Shown here: positions 33,241 to 45,100 of the stretch, piece by piece
How the letters are laid out: every line of letters begins with the position of its first letter
How positions within the stretch are numbered: position 1 is the stretch's first letter
DNA from: Anagrus nilaparvatae
Taxonomy: Eukaryota; Arthropoda; Insecta; Hymenoptera; Mymaridae
Reading direction: 5' to 3'
Length of the DNA stretch: 64,000 nucleotides
Assembly (NCBI GenBank): GCA_022575985.1
Contig: JAKSXM010000007.1
Coordinates: 2,048,501 to 2,112,500, forward strand
Notes under the pieces: model-generated
What the model was told of the DNA's origin: nothing
The model's input: only the letters and a program-made list of their open reading frames with translations
Database searches by the model: none
Position numbers and translations under genes: made by a program

Positions 33241-35105
33241 TTCAGCTTTAATTTATTCGTATGAAATAAATTTCTGTTATCTTTCTGTTAGCAAGTTCCA
33301 AGTTTTCAAAAATTCCTTAATCGATCGAGCTTTAGATGTTTTCGAGATATGACTCCACAAAGTTAGTGGTAAAATATGAATTTTTTTAAAAACTTTAAAT
33401 TGAGACTCTGTCTTTAAATTATCATATCTGCTAACTGAGTAATCAAAAAGAAGCAAGTAAAGCATTTTTCGAAACTCAGAGCTAATACAAAATTTTTGAG
33501 ATCTACAAGATCTATTTTTATTGCAATTTTGGCAGCAATTTAAAAATTGGTCATTTCGGTCCGAAAATGGGCATTTGGTTTATTGACTATAGCGATGAGA
33601 GAATAGTTGATGGAGCATTGCGGTATTTTGGTTAATTTCCGACGTTACAGCGTTATATGGAAGATTTCGAAAAAACTCTATTTTATATAAGATTGAGTCC
33701 CGCGTTTCTAAGCCCAAAAGGCGCGTTGGAATAAATGGAGAGTATATATTTTATATTGGGTGTTTTTTCAACATAGTAAAGTCATCGATAACTATAAATT
33801 GTAATTTGGCGACCTAAATGTTCCGGTCTCCCCTTCTTAGTTTTAACCCAAAAATTAATAAACATTTAAAAATGTTTAAACAATTAAAAATTGTTTAAAC
33901 AAACGCCTGTATAATTTTTATCGATATTATTGAGCTTTAAATTTATTAACATTAAACAAATTGTTTAAGCAATTGAAAATTGTATTAAATATTAAAAAGT
34001 TTTATACAACTGTAAGTTGAAATATATCAGAAAGTTTTGCTTAACTTACAAATTTTTGAAGCTTGTTAACTTTTACAACTCGATTTTGCTTAATTTTGGG
34101 CTAATTTTGCAATAATTTGTTGATAACAATTAATCTGCCACTTTTAGGTCAAAATAAACCCTAGACGTAAAAACTAAATATACTGCACTTTCTTCCTTAA
34201 TTTATTGTAATAGGATGTAACAGAAATCAGAATCAAACTTAAGTTTATACGTAACTAAACTATAGTTAAGTTGCAATAGTCAGGCAGAAAACAAATTTAA
34301 AACGGAACACCTTCGCGCTGTGCGCACAAAGTAATGTAGACAGGAGTTTTAAGTTTTTTTAACTTTATTTAATTTTTGTATTCGAGTGAAAGTAGTTACA
34401 AAGAGGTACCAACTATATTCATATATATACAGTATATGTATTACACATGTATTACACATGTTATCTTTTCTATGTGTTTCATGGGGTGCGCACGAATTTC
34501 GGAATACTGTGATAGAAGAGAATAAATGCGCAGTGTAGTCAGGGCTTAAAATACAAGTAAACAGAACCCTTCGTTTCTACCAGAGACGCTCGTGACGTAA
34601 TATGAAATCATCTTAGAGCAATAGCACATTGAGCATTGTTAATGATTTAAAAAATTTAAGGAAGCATTCAGACGAAAAAAAGTTTCTAACCCCAAACCAC
34701 GATATACTATTAGAGGTAAAATATAACTTCTATCTTTCTACAATGCTTTCTTTGGGGAAGTTATAAGTATATTGTTCCGATGTGAGCGTTAGGGGTCTCT
34801 ATGTGCGCATGTTCCCCTTTGTGAGAATCACGTGAAAGCATGGATACTTATATATATGTTAAACGTCTGTTGTATTAGTTTGTTGATACTGTGTGTTTAC
34901 AAGTTTGTTTAAAGTGTGTTTAAAAGTTTGTTAAGACACATGTTTAAAAAAAAATAATAATACAGATTAAAAAAATTATAATATAAAAATATAAAAAATA
35001 ATAATGTAGAATTTATGTAAAAAATATTATTTATGGTTTTTTGATTAAAAAAAAATTTTATTAATAGTTTTTTAAATTTCGTTATTGTAAAAAATCATCA
35101 AAACC
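33241..35105. other. Repeat-derived spacer
   Basis: No gene. At about 33690-33830 the sequence (AAGGCGCGTTGGAATAAATGG, then TTTTTTCAACATAGTAAAGTC) is a diverged relative of 54520-54620 and 28640-28760. A set of nested AAACAATTAAAAATTGTTTAA palindromes lies at about 33855-33995. The rest is AT-rich with a few GC-richer patches (34300-34340, 34480-34620). Confidence 0.5.
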
Positions 35106-35270
35106 ATGGTATGGCATTGCATTGTACCTGGGTGTTACGTTACTTTAAAAAAAAACCCAGAAAAATTATCAGCATTTTCTATTCCAAAAGACCCGGAGAA
35201 TCGTAAAAAATGAGCCGACAATTTAAAATTAGAATTGCGACATTTTGGTTTTCAATGGTTTTAAACTATG
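35106..35270 (+). pseudogene. THAP-domain fragment, decayed
   Basis: ATG at 35106 opens a reading frame with the C2CH THAP start: MVWHCIVPGCYVTLKK, then SAFSIPKDPENRKK. TGA at 35211-35213 stands where THAP domains have an invariant Trp, so a TGG-to-TGA change is likely. The frame resumes with ADNLKLELRHFGFQWF and stops. THAP domains bind DNA in P-element-type transposases and host regulators. The rest of the protein was not found. Confidence 0.65.
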
Positions 35271-35618
35271 TTTATCTTATAATTATTAAAAAACATAATA
35301 AATTGACGTTAGCTGTGGTAATTTTTATGCAATACACAATAACTGTTAATGAAAAAAGTCTAAAAAGTCTTATTTAGACTTTAAAAAAGAAATTTTTTTA
35401 TTTTTATATTTTTTAAGCTATTTTTTCAAAGAAAATGAAAACGAGCAATATACGTTTAATATGTTGAAATGATAAAATTATTGAATTATATTTTTATATT
35501 AAAAACAAAAAGTTTGATATAATACACAATTTTTTATAAAAATGTATCATTTTAATACATAAAATAATGATACTTATATTCAATACTTTTTTTTATTTCA
35601 AACGATTGCGCGGGAACA

Positions 35619-37405
35619 GGGTAATTCCATGGATAAAACGCACAAAATGATATGCCAGGTCTCAAAAATAGGAAATTTGGTTTTTTTTTCGATAAAACAA
35701 CTTAAAAATAGATGATTCCCTGAATTTGAAGGTTTTTTATAAATTTTGAACGGTGCTATGCTGATTTAAAGTTTTTTGGTCAAATTTCTCTCCTCAGCCA
35801 CCATTTTTGAAAATCCCGTAAAAAAGCTCTAAAAACGTTAAAGAAAAAAAAAAAGTAGGTTTTCGATGTAAAATTTGATGAAAAATTCGAATTTTCAGTC
35901 AGATTTTTCCTACTCTATGTCGATTCGCGGGAAAAGTCAAATTTGTGTTAAACTTTAAGTGAAAATAACTCAAAAGTTTCCCGCTAAAAAAAAATTTTTT
36001 TTCTCAAAATTTTCAAAAATTGCATATATTTTCCTGGAAAAAATTTCCCAAGAGTAATTTTTGTTTTAAGCGAGTAATACCAATTTTCGTTTTTTTCAAT
36101 TTTGACTTGTTACTTATTTTGCTGATTTCCGACTAAGTCACGTGACCAAATGAAAATCTGACAAAAAATTTGAATCCTGCGTTAAATTTTACAAAGGTAT
36201 AGTAATTTTGGTATCCTTTGAATTCTACATCTCAATTTGACAATTTAATTAAAATGGTTTATTAAAATATAGAAAAAATGAAAATTTATAAAATGGGATT
36301 TTCTTGATTTGTTTACATTTTTAGCCTAAAAATCATGTAAAATCTAAAAATAAAAATACTTCTTTTGGAAAAACAAAAGTCATGTCTATTATTAATAAAA
36401 GTCAAATTTTTTTTAAGTTTAGATTTAAAATTCATTTTTCTTGACAGTAGCCAGAAAACACGTATTTCCCGGCCGTAGTGTGATTCGAAAATACGTGTTT
36501 TCTAGCCACTGACGAAGAAAAATTATTTTTTGGCCTCGGCCGTAAAAAAAGAATGTCCCAGATCGCAGTTTGCCATCCTCGCTTCGCCTCGGATTGCAAT
36601 TTACGTGCGATCTGGGCCATTTTATTTTCGCGGGCCACTTTATTTTCGCGGCCTAGGATAAAAATATACTATTTCTATCAAAATGTCTATAAATAGTTAG
36701 AAATGTACCCAAAAATCTATAAAATACCATTTTATAAATTTTCATTTTTTCTATATTTTAATAAACCATTTTAATTAAATTGTAAAATTGAGATGTATTA
36801 TTCAAAGGATATCAAAATTACTATACCTGTGTGAAATTTCCCGCAGAATTCAAATTTTTGGTCAAATTTTCATTTGGTCACTTGAATTAGTGGGAAATCA
36901 GCAAAATAAGTAACAAGTCAAAATTGAAAAAAACGAAAATCGGTATTACTCGCTTAAAACAAAAATTACTCTTGGGAAATTTTTTTCAGGAAAATATATG
37001 CAATTTTCGAAAATTTTGAGAAAATTATTTTTTTTTTTAGCGGGAAACTTTTGAGTTATTTTCACTTAAAGTTTAACGCAAATTTGAATTTTCCCACGAA
37101 TTGACATACAGTAGGAAAAATCTAACTGAAAATTCGAATTTTTCATCAAATTTCACATCGAAAACCTATTTTTTTTTTTTTTTTAATGTTTTTTAGAGCT
37201 TTTTTACGGGATTTTCAAAACTGGTGGCTGAGGAGGGAAATTTGACAAAAAAACTTTAAATCAGCATAGCACCCTTCAAAATTTATAGAAAACCTTCAAA
37301 TTCGGGGAATCATCTATTTTTAAGTTGTTTTATCGAAAAAAAACCAAATTTCCTATTTTTGAGACCTGGCATATCATTTTGTGCGTTTTATCAATGGAAT
37401 TACCC
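35619..37405. mobile_element. Fold-back element, 1.8 kb with 0.68-kb arms
   Basis: Arm 35619-36297 is the reverse complement of 36727-37405, with an exactly symmetric centre. The loop of about 430 bp is GC-richer and holds an imperfect palindrome around ACGTATTTCCCGGCCG. The right arm and what follows recur at 31359-32281 as a direct repeat, so that locus has only one arm. A 68-aa ORF on the minus strand in the loop has no recognisable domain. Confidence 0.8.
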
Positions 37406-37974
37406 AACAGGGAACTTAATACGCTCTTTGCGTCACGTATTGAGTATATCCATGAACGGCTGATTTAAGGAACCCCTGAAAAATTGTAAGTTCTTCTACC
37501 TCTTTAGTGTATAGTGCCCCAAACTTCAATATTTACTCCTTCTCGTCCCATTCTTGCATGTTACATAATAAGTGGGAGTAAATTTTAGAGGTGGTGGTTA
37601 AAATTTTTTTTTTCGTCTCAACGCTCCCTAAAAATTGATTGTTCCGTTGTAATTGAATATTTAAATAATGAAATAAATTATTTTTAACAGAAATTATAAA
37701 GTCTTTTGAAATGAAAATAATTACTTATGGTGAATAAAAGTTAAGCATAAAGATAAGCATAATCATAAAGATATAAGATTCATATAAATATAAGCATAAA
37801 GTTAAGCATACTTATTATTATAAAGAATCTAATAATTTTAAATAATACCAAATTAAAGATAAAATACGTGTGACTCGCCTTTTATTTTATATTTCTTTTT
37901 TTATCCTGTTTTCCATCATTCTTTTAATTTGTTGTTTAATTTCGTTGTGTTCAGTTTCGTCGTTTCGTGCTTAA
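36752..37974 (+). repeat. Direct repeat, copy 2, reaching the 5' flank of protease copy 2
   Basis: Partner of 31359-32281. Its last part runs into TTTAATTTCGTTGTGTTCAG and then AAAACTAAGGTTA, which matches the upstream flank of protease copies 1 and 3 (18140-18180 and 49165-49215). The repeat junction therefore abuts the protease duplication. Confidence 0.7.
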
Positions 37975-38179
37975 ACTTAAAACTAAGGTTACCATAATGT
38001 CAATAGTAATTAACAGACCGACCACTCTATGAGAAAAATTTTAATTTAATGAAAAGATTAAAAAATTATCAATGGAGGGGGAAACTATAGTAAAAATTCA
38101 CACGCGCGACAAATATAAACTAAATATGTTAACATGGAACATGTTCATTGGATGGGGTATTTGAAAAAGTCCGGCTCGG

Positions 38180-38290
38180 CAGGGGGGGGGGGGTGTGAAA
38201 AAGTGACGCTTTTAGGGGGGGGTCAAAAATTGACGTTTTTAGGGGGGGGGGGTGAAAAAGTAACGTTTTTAGGGGGGGGGTGAAATGGAC
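38180..38290 (+). repeat. G-run repeat
   Basis: Four to five units of a motif with 7-13 consecutive G followed by GTGAAAAAGTGACGTTTTTA. The several G runs on one strand are unique in this AT-rich window. Confidence 0.85.
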
Positions 38291-38308
38291 TTAGAATATT
38301 TTCGATTC

Positions 38309-38677
38309 AGGGACTTTTGGTGCAGAAGTACCTAGGGACCTATGGTGCAGAAGTACCTAGGGACTATTGGTGCAGAAGTCCCTAAAGACCTTTGGTACAG
38401 AAGTACATAGGAACCTTTGGTGCAGAAGTCCCTAAAGACCTTTGGTGCAGAAGTACCTAGGGAGCATTGGTGCAGCAGTTCCTAGGGACCTATGGTGCAG
38501 AAGTCCCTAAAGGCCTTTGGTTCAGAAGTACCTAGGGAGCATTGGTGCAGAAGTACCTAGGGACCTATGGTGCAGAAGTCCCTAAAAACCTTTGGTGCAG
38601 AAGTACCTAGGGACCTTTGGTGCAGAAGTACCTAGGGAGTATTGGTGCAGAAGTACCTAGGGACCATTGGTGCAGAA
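38309..38677. repeat. 25-bp minisatellite, about 15 copies
   Basis: The unit is close to GGTGCAGAAGTACCTAGGGA followed by CCTTT or CCTAT or GCATT. The period is 25 bp, with variants such as GTCCCTAAAGACC. Confidence 0.9.
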
Positions 38678-39075
38678 TTTTTAAGAATTCATTGTAAAAA
38701 TTAATAAAAAATAAATTCATATTATTTAAAAAACTATAATAATTTGAAAATTTAATTAATTTGGTTCATTTTGATGTCTAAGCAGAATGATTTCTATAAT
38801 AAAAATCTAAATATAAATATTTGGATATAAATATTTATATTATGAACACAATAGATACTATATTATCAATGTTATAAATGAACATGTTCCATGCTCGTTG
38901 GTTGTGTAGTTACACAAACCGGTTATAAATTTTTTTTTATTAATTTCGTGTACATTTTTTTCCAAAATATTTTATTTAACACAAATTGTTATTTATTTTG
39001 CACGATATAATTATATAATTTGAACGATACTCGCAAAGATTGTTTTAAAAGGCGGGAAAAATAGTAGCTGATAAA

Positions 39076-39474
39076 ATGATAAATACCACAGAAAAAGAAT
39101 TTCCTCCAGTAGAAGTCGGCGATAATGTTACAGTCCATGTACAAACTGTAGATCGAGGACCCTTGGACCTACCGAAAATTTGCGGTATAATATTTAAAAT
39201 TGAAAATAACGTTTATCAGATTGGTACAAAAGATAATAAAAGGCTAGTTCCCACGAACAGAATTACAAAAATGTGCTTCAAAATTTATTTCCATTGTTGT
39301 TGTACCTAGAGAAAGCATAGTATCCTTGAGAGGAGCTGCAGCCAAGCAATCGCTTACGGGTGGACAAGGTAATAAAAAATGCTATTTTAGAGCTTTTGCA
39401 AAACAATGTTCAACAAATAGAAGTGTAATTGCTATAAATCTGGGGTTTTATGTATTTCTAGGTGTCATTTAAGA
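39076..39474 (+). pseudogene. Decayed C-terminus of a KRBA2/SCAND3-like transposon protein
   Basis: The first part reads in frame from ATG 39076: VEVGDNVTVHVQTVDRGP, then IENNVYQIGTKDNKRLVP. This resembles the C-terminal domain (GDNVxxxxxxVDRG...YxxGTKxG) of insect integrase-type proteins annotated as KRBA2- or SCAN-like. A frameshift near 39285 leads to VVPRESIVSLRGAAAKQSLT and GGQG, and a further shift plus a TAG leads to KCNCYKSGVLCISRCH at 39421-39468, the Cys-rich tail expected there. The catalytic part is absent. The family assignment is from memory of the motif order. Confidence 0.6.
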
Positions 39475-39581
39475 TCCTTGTACAAATAAATAAAAAGTTC
39501 TAATCATTATTATATTATACTGCTTTAAAAGTTTAATATGTAATAAAAAAAGTTAATGTCCGGGGAATAGTGTTTTTCACC

Positions 39582-41669
39582 TCGAAGTGCCTATGAAAGT
39601 ACATGAATCAAGTTGAAAGCTTTTGCATTCGCTTCAGAATAATAATGCCAACAAAGCGTCCCCCCGGAAAATTGTATGGTATGTCAGGGGGTGACTTTCC
39701 CACCCATTTTTCACCCCTTTACCCCCCAATATTGAAAAGTAGTAAACAAATATTTTTTGACACTTTTTAATGATGTTATGTGGTTATATAGGCCGGTAAA
39801 TTAGAATTTGGGGTCAAAAATTACATTTAACAGGTTCCAAGGGGTGAATTTGGCCTTTTTCACCCCTTTCGCCCCTCAAAAACTCGTTTTGTCAAAGAAA
39901 CTTATTTTTTTTTATTTTGAAAAGATCTAGTAGGTATTTTTTGACGCTGATCTTAAAATGATGTCGAAAATTACATTTAGCAGGTTCTAAAGGATGATTT
40001 TGGCCATTTTCCACTCCTTTCATTCCTCAAAAAGTCGTTTTGTCAAAGGAACTTGTTTTTTTATTTTGAAAAGGTCTAGTAAGTATTTTTGAACGCTGAT
40101 CTTAAAAATGATGTAGAAAATTACATTTAGCACGTTCTAAAAAATGATTATGGCCATTTTCACCCAGTTCACCCCTCAAAAATAATTTTGTCAAAGGAAT
40201 TTATTTTTTTATTTTCAAAGGGTCTAGTAGGTTTTTCTGGTGCTGATCTCAAAAATTAGGTCAACAATAACATTCAACAGATTCTGAAGGGTGTATTTGG
40301 CCATTTTTCATCCCAAGTACCCCAAAATTTACACAAACCGTTAATATACTTTTTTTTAAAATTAAATTAAATAATTTGGGTTTTTAGGACGAAGATTTCA
40401 AAAATAGTTTCAAAAATCACATTTAACAGAGTTTAAAGGGTAAAATTGGCCATTTTTCGCCCTTTTCACCCCTTGGCAATCATTTTTCTAAAAGAACTTA
40501 ATTTTTTGGGTGCTGATCTCAAAAATTATGTCAGCAATAACATTCAACAGGTTGTAAAGGGTGAATTTGGACATTTTTAATTAAATAATTGGGTTTTGAA
40601 TGCGAATAATGAAATTTATATTCTTAAGAGGAATTATTACATTTGCTAAAATATTTTTTCCAAAATTAAAAATTTTTTTCTTCATATTTTTGCTCTGCTA
40701 TTTATTTCTTTATACTTTTTAATAAAAAAAAAGTAAAAGTAAATGTCATATTTCCTCTTTTTAATATTTCTTTTAAATTTTATTTTAAATAATGAAATTT
40801 TATTCATGAAATTATACAAATATATGAAAAAGTAAACTGTAAAAACCCAAATTATTTCATTTAATTTTAAAGAAAAGTATTTTAAAAGGTTTATGTAAAT
40901 TTGGGGTATTTGGGGTGAAAAATGGCCAATTTCACCCCTTAGACCTGTTGAATGTTATTTTTGACCTAAATTTTGAGATCAGTGCCCAAAAAAACCTACT
41001 AGACCTTTTGAAAATAAAAAAATAAGTTCTTTTGGAAAAATGACTCTCCAAGGGGTGAAAAGGATGAAAAATTGCCAATTTCACCCTTTAGAAGCTGCTA
41101 AATTTAATTTTCGACATCATTTTTAAGATCAGTGTCCAAAAATGAAAAATAATGAATGAAAAATACCTACTAGACCTTTTTAAAATAAAAAAATAAGTTC
41201 CTTTAACAAAACGATTTTTTGAGGGGTGAAAGGGGTAAAAAATGGCCAATTTCACCCTTGAGAACCTGTTTAATATAATCTTTGACATCATTGACATAGA
41301 TCAGCGACCTAAAAAACCTATTTAGTTAATTTAATTTTTAAAAAAAGTATTTTAAAGATTTATGTTGTATTTGGGGGTAACTGGGGTGAAAAAAGGTCAA
41401 ATTCACCCCTTGGAACCCGTTAAATGTAATTTTTGACTCCAAATTCTAATTTACCAGCCTATATAACACAATAGCATCATTAAAAAGTGTCAAAAAATAT
41501 TTTTTTATCTTTTTTCAATATTGGGGGGAAAAAGGGGTGAAAATGGGTGGGAAAATCACCCCCTGACATACTAGACAATTTTCCGGGGGGACGCTTTGTT
41601 GGCATTATTTTTCTGAGGCGAATGCAAAAGCTTTCAACTTGATTTATGTACTTTCATAGGCAGTTTGAG
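39582..41669. mobile_element. 2.1-kb fold-back whose arms are tandem repeats
   Basis: Outer ends pair: GCCTATGAAAGTACATGAAT with GATTTATGTACTTTCATAGGC, and ACAAAGCGTCCCCCCGG with its complement. Within each arm about four to six diverged units of roughly 145 bp recur. Each unit has GG(T/G)GAATTTGGCCATTTTCACCCC, a TCAAAAA...TTTTGTCAAAGGAACTT block and GGTCTAGTAGGTATTTTT, and the units run in opposite sense in the two arms. No coding capacity. Confidence 0.8.
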
Positions 41670-42142
41670 ATGTACATTTAGCGTGCTTGTGAATTTTTAC
41701 TATAGTAAACTAGAAAAAAAATTTATTTTCTATAATACGGTGCTTCGTCAGTATTATCGGCTAAAACACGTATAATAGGCTATAATACTAAAAATTTTAG
41801 TAACATAGGCAAGATGTGAATTTAAAGGCTTTATTTTTATACTAAAATGTCTATTGTACTGCGACATATTATACGTAATAATAATAAATTAAAATTAATT
41901 GATTATCGATGAAATAACTGTTTCCCCCTCCACGAACTTCCTAAATTTTTTTTTAAATTAAAATTTTTCTTATAGTGTGGCCGGTCTGTAATACAATAAT
42001 AATTTTTAATTTCCCAATTAAGAAAAAATATAAATTTCTAATTTTAGTATTTTTGGAAGGATTGCGTTTTTGGAAACAGAATTAAAACAAATTCGAAAGA
42101 TAACTTGGTTACTTTCAGCAAAAAGTTAAAAAACTTTTAAAA

Positions 42143-45100
42143 ATGGATGGTACACAAAATAATGATGGAATATTAAAGAATGAAAATCAAAAAGTAATTT
42201 ATTTAGAAGAACCAATCAAATCAGAAAATGATAAAAAAGAATATAAAGTTATTTTATTGGAAAACGGCTTAACTGCGCTCTTAATCTCTGACATAAACAA
42301 TAAAAGAATTATTAATTCTGAAGAATCAGAAAGCATTAATGATGAAATAATGGCAGCTTGTAGTTTATGCATTAATGTTGGCAGTCTCAGTGATCCTGTC
42401 CAAGTTAAAGGATTAGCTCATTTTCTAGAACACATGGTTTTTATGGGCTCGGAAAAATATCCAGAAGAAAATGACTTTAGTAGTTACATATCAAAAAAAG
42501 GTGGCTCAAATAATGCCTCTACTGGTTCTGAATTTACTACATTTTACTTTCAGATTCAGCAAGAACATTTATTTTCAGCCTTGGACCGATTTGCACAGTT
42601 TTTTATCAAACCTTTGTTGAATAAAGATTCCATCTCTAGAGAAATAGAGGCCGTTGACAATGAATTTAAAATTAATTTAATGGATGACGAACGACGGGAA
42701 TTTCGAATTCTTAAAAACCTGACGAATGAAAATCATCCAATCAGAAAATTTAATTTTGGAAATTTGAAATCTTTAAAAGATGATATTGATGAAGATTCTT
42801 TGCATTCAGAATTGGCAAAGTTTCATCAAAGGCATTACAGTGCTAACAGAATGAAATTAGCTATCAGAGCTAAATTATCTTTAAATCAGTTGGAACAATA
42901 CGTTGTTGAATGTTTTTCTAGTATTCGTAACAATAATTTCCCAGCAGAAGATTTTGATGCTTTTAAAAACATTAGCACATTCATGACACCGGATTTTAAA
43001 AAATTAATAAAAATTAAACCAAATAATGAAATTTATAAATTAACAGTAACCTGGATGCTACCTTCATTATTAAATTTTTATAAATTAAAATCTTTCGAAT
43101 ATGTGATTTGGTTCATCGAGCATCAAGGTAAAGGATCCTTACATTCATATCTTAGAGATAAACGATGGTGTTACCAGTTTACTGGTAAAAGTGAACCATT
43201 TACTACTTTGGGTAATTTATTCTCGATAACTATAAGACTAACTGAAAAGGGATGTAAACATTTTAAAGAAATCTTGGATTCTATTTTCTCTTACTTAAAT
43301 TTGCTTCGTCATGAACTTCCTAATGAAAGAATTTTTAATGAAATCCAACAAATTCGAAATACACGTTTTAAATTTTTAGAAGATACTGATCCGTATGGAT
43401 ACGTGAAAGGTTTATCAATAGATATGCATAAATACTCTCCTGTAGATTATTTAGCAGGAAATTTATTTTCCAAATATGACCCAGATGAAATAGGAAAAGT
43501 TATTTTAGCACTGAAACCAGAATATGCTAACATTAGATTAAGCAATTATGAATTTAATGAAGAAGAATTTGATAAAATTGAACCGTGGTTTAAAATTAAG
43601 TATTCGTCATCAGAAATACCAGAAGATTGGGTAAATTATTGGAAAACCATAAAACCATTTGAATGTTTTCATTTGCCTGAACCAAATGAATCTATTGCTA
43701 CCGATTTCAGTTTAATAAAATTACCATCAACTATTCCAGATTATCCAAGTAAAATTTATCAAAACGACTTGGTAGAAATTTGGTATAAACCTGATGCAGT
43801 GTTTCGAGATCCAATATGTTTCATAAATTTTCATTTGTTGACTTCTTTTAGAAATGTATCAGCAGATACATTAGCTCTGGATATATTCTTCAATTTAGCA
43901 AATATCTTAATTACAGCTGATTTATCTGACGCATCTCAGTGTGATTTATCTTTCGATATATCCTTTAACGAAAAGCATAGAGGTATAGAAATCAAATTAA
44001 ACGGCTATAGTCAAAAAATATCTATATTGCTTAAAACTTTGGTTGAATATTTAAAAAATTGTTATTCACGGATCGAAATTGAATTTTTTGAAGAGTTAAA
44101 AAAGACTGTGTTAAACATTTGTAATAATATTCTAAATGATGTTATCTTACTTTCCGATGTACTCAGATTATCAATTTTACAAAAAAGTAGCAGTTCTCCA
44201 GTTGATGTATACAATGAAATACTTGACTTAAAACATGATGATTTAATAAATTTTTTTAAAAATATTTTCAATAATGTGTATATAAAATGTCTCGCACAAG
44301 GGAATCTAAGTGCAGAAAATGTTGAATCGATGATCATAGAATGCACCGAAATTTTAAAATGCAATCCGTTGAAAAAAGAATTGCGTCAAAAAATTTTAAT
44401 AAACAAATTAGAAATAGGAGAAAAAATTTGTAAAATTAAAAGTTTTAATAAAAAAGAAATCAACTCTTTGGTTGAAAATTATTATCAGATTGGTGTTAGC
44501 ACTTTCGATCTAGAGGCTACTCTAACAGTTTTGATGATTATAATGAATGAGCCTTTGTTCAATGAGCTTAGAACTAAAGAACAGCTTGGTTATAGTGTAG
44601 ATAATGATTGTTATGATGATTTTGGCATCTTGGGATTTTCGATTACAGTTTTATATGAATCTAGCAAATTTACATGTGAATTTATAAATCAAAGAATTGA
44701 ACAATTCCTAATTTATTTTAAAGATTTATTAAAAAATATGCCAGAAAAAGATTTTGAATCAATAAAAGATTCTTGCATTAGATCATTGAAAGAGGTTGAT
44801 TTGAATTTGTATTCTGAATTTTCTAGAAATTGGCTTGAAGTTAAAAATGAGAAATTTATGTTTGACAGACGTGATAAGATAATAGAAGCATTAATAAAAG
44901 TAACTCGTACTGACGTTCTTAAATTGCTGGAAGATTGTACAGCAAACGGTGAAGACTTCAAGAAATTGAGTATACAAATCGAAGGTTGGCCTGTTGAATT
45001 GGACGACGGCAATGAAAATGAGATCCAAGCAAGCAGTGGCAATTTAGAATTTCCAAAATATTCTTACAACTATTTGGTTCCAGATAATGAAAGTACATCT

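Larger units (their letters stand above)
38133..38893. mobile_element. Element with CATGGAACATGTTCAT ends, minisatellite cargo
   Basis: 16-bp perfect inverted ends enclose G-rich runs and a 25-bp minisatellite. A shorter relative with the same left end, CATGCxCGTTGGTTGTGT outer flank and GACTTAGAATATTTTCGATT interior is at 46177-46443, so this is a mobile unit nested in the 4-kb element. The shared flank past the right end (to about 38938) shows the true end may be further out. Confidence 0.6.
38014..41988 (+). mobile_element. 4-kb DNA transposon with TAA target duplication, upstream of protease copy 2
   Basis: The ends are inverted: CAGACCGACCAC at left and CAGACCGGCCAC on the complement at right. 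Both continue into AGAAAAATTTTAATTTAA, and further matches lie inside (GGAGGGGGAAA, TATAGTAAAAATTCAC). TAA flanks at 38011-38013 and 41989-41991. Removing the element and one TAA restores ATAGTAATTAATACAATA, which matches the copy 3 flank near 49227 with one change. It therefore inserted about 150 bp upstream of the copy 2 ATG. The cargo is a nested element, a minisatellite, decayed coding and a 2.1-kb fold-back. A 3-bp TWA duplication would fit PIF/Harbinger, but the class is uncertain. Confidence 0.8.
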
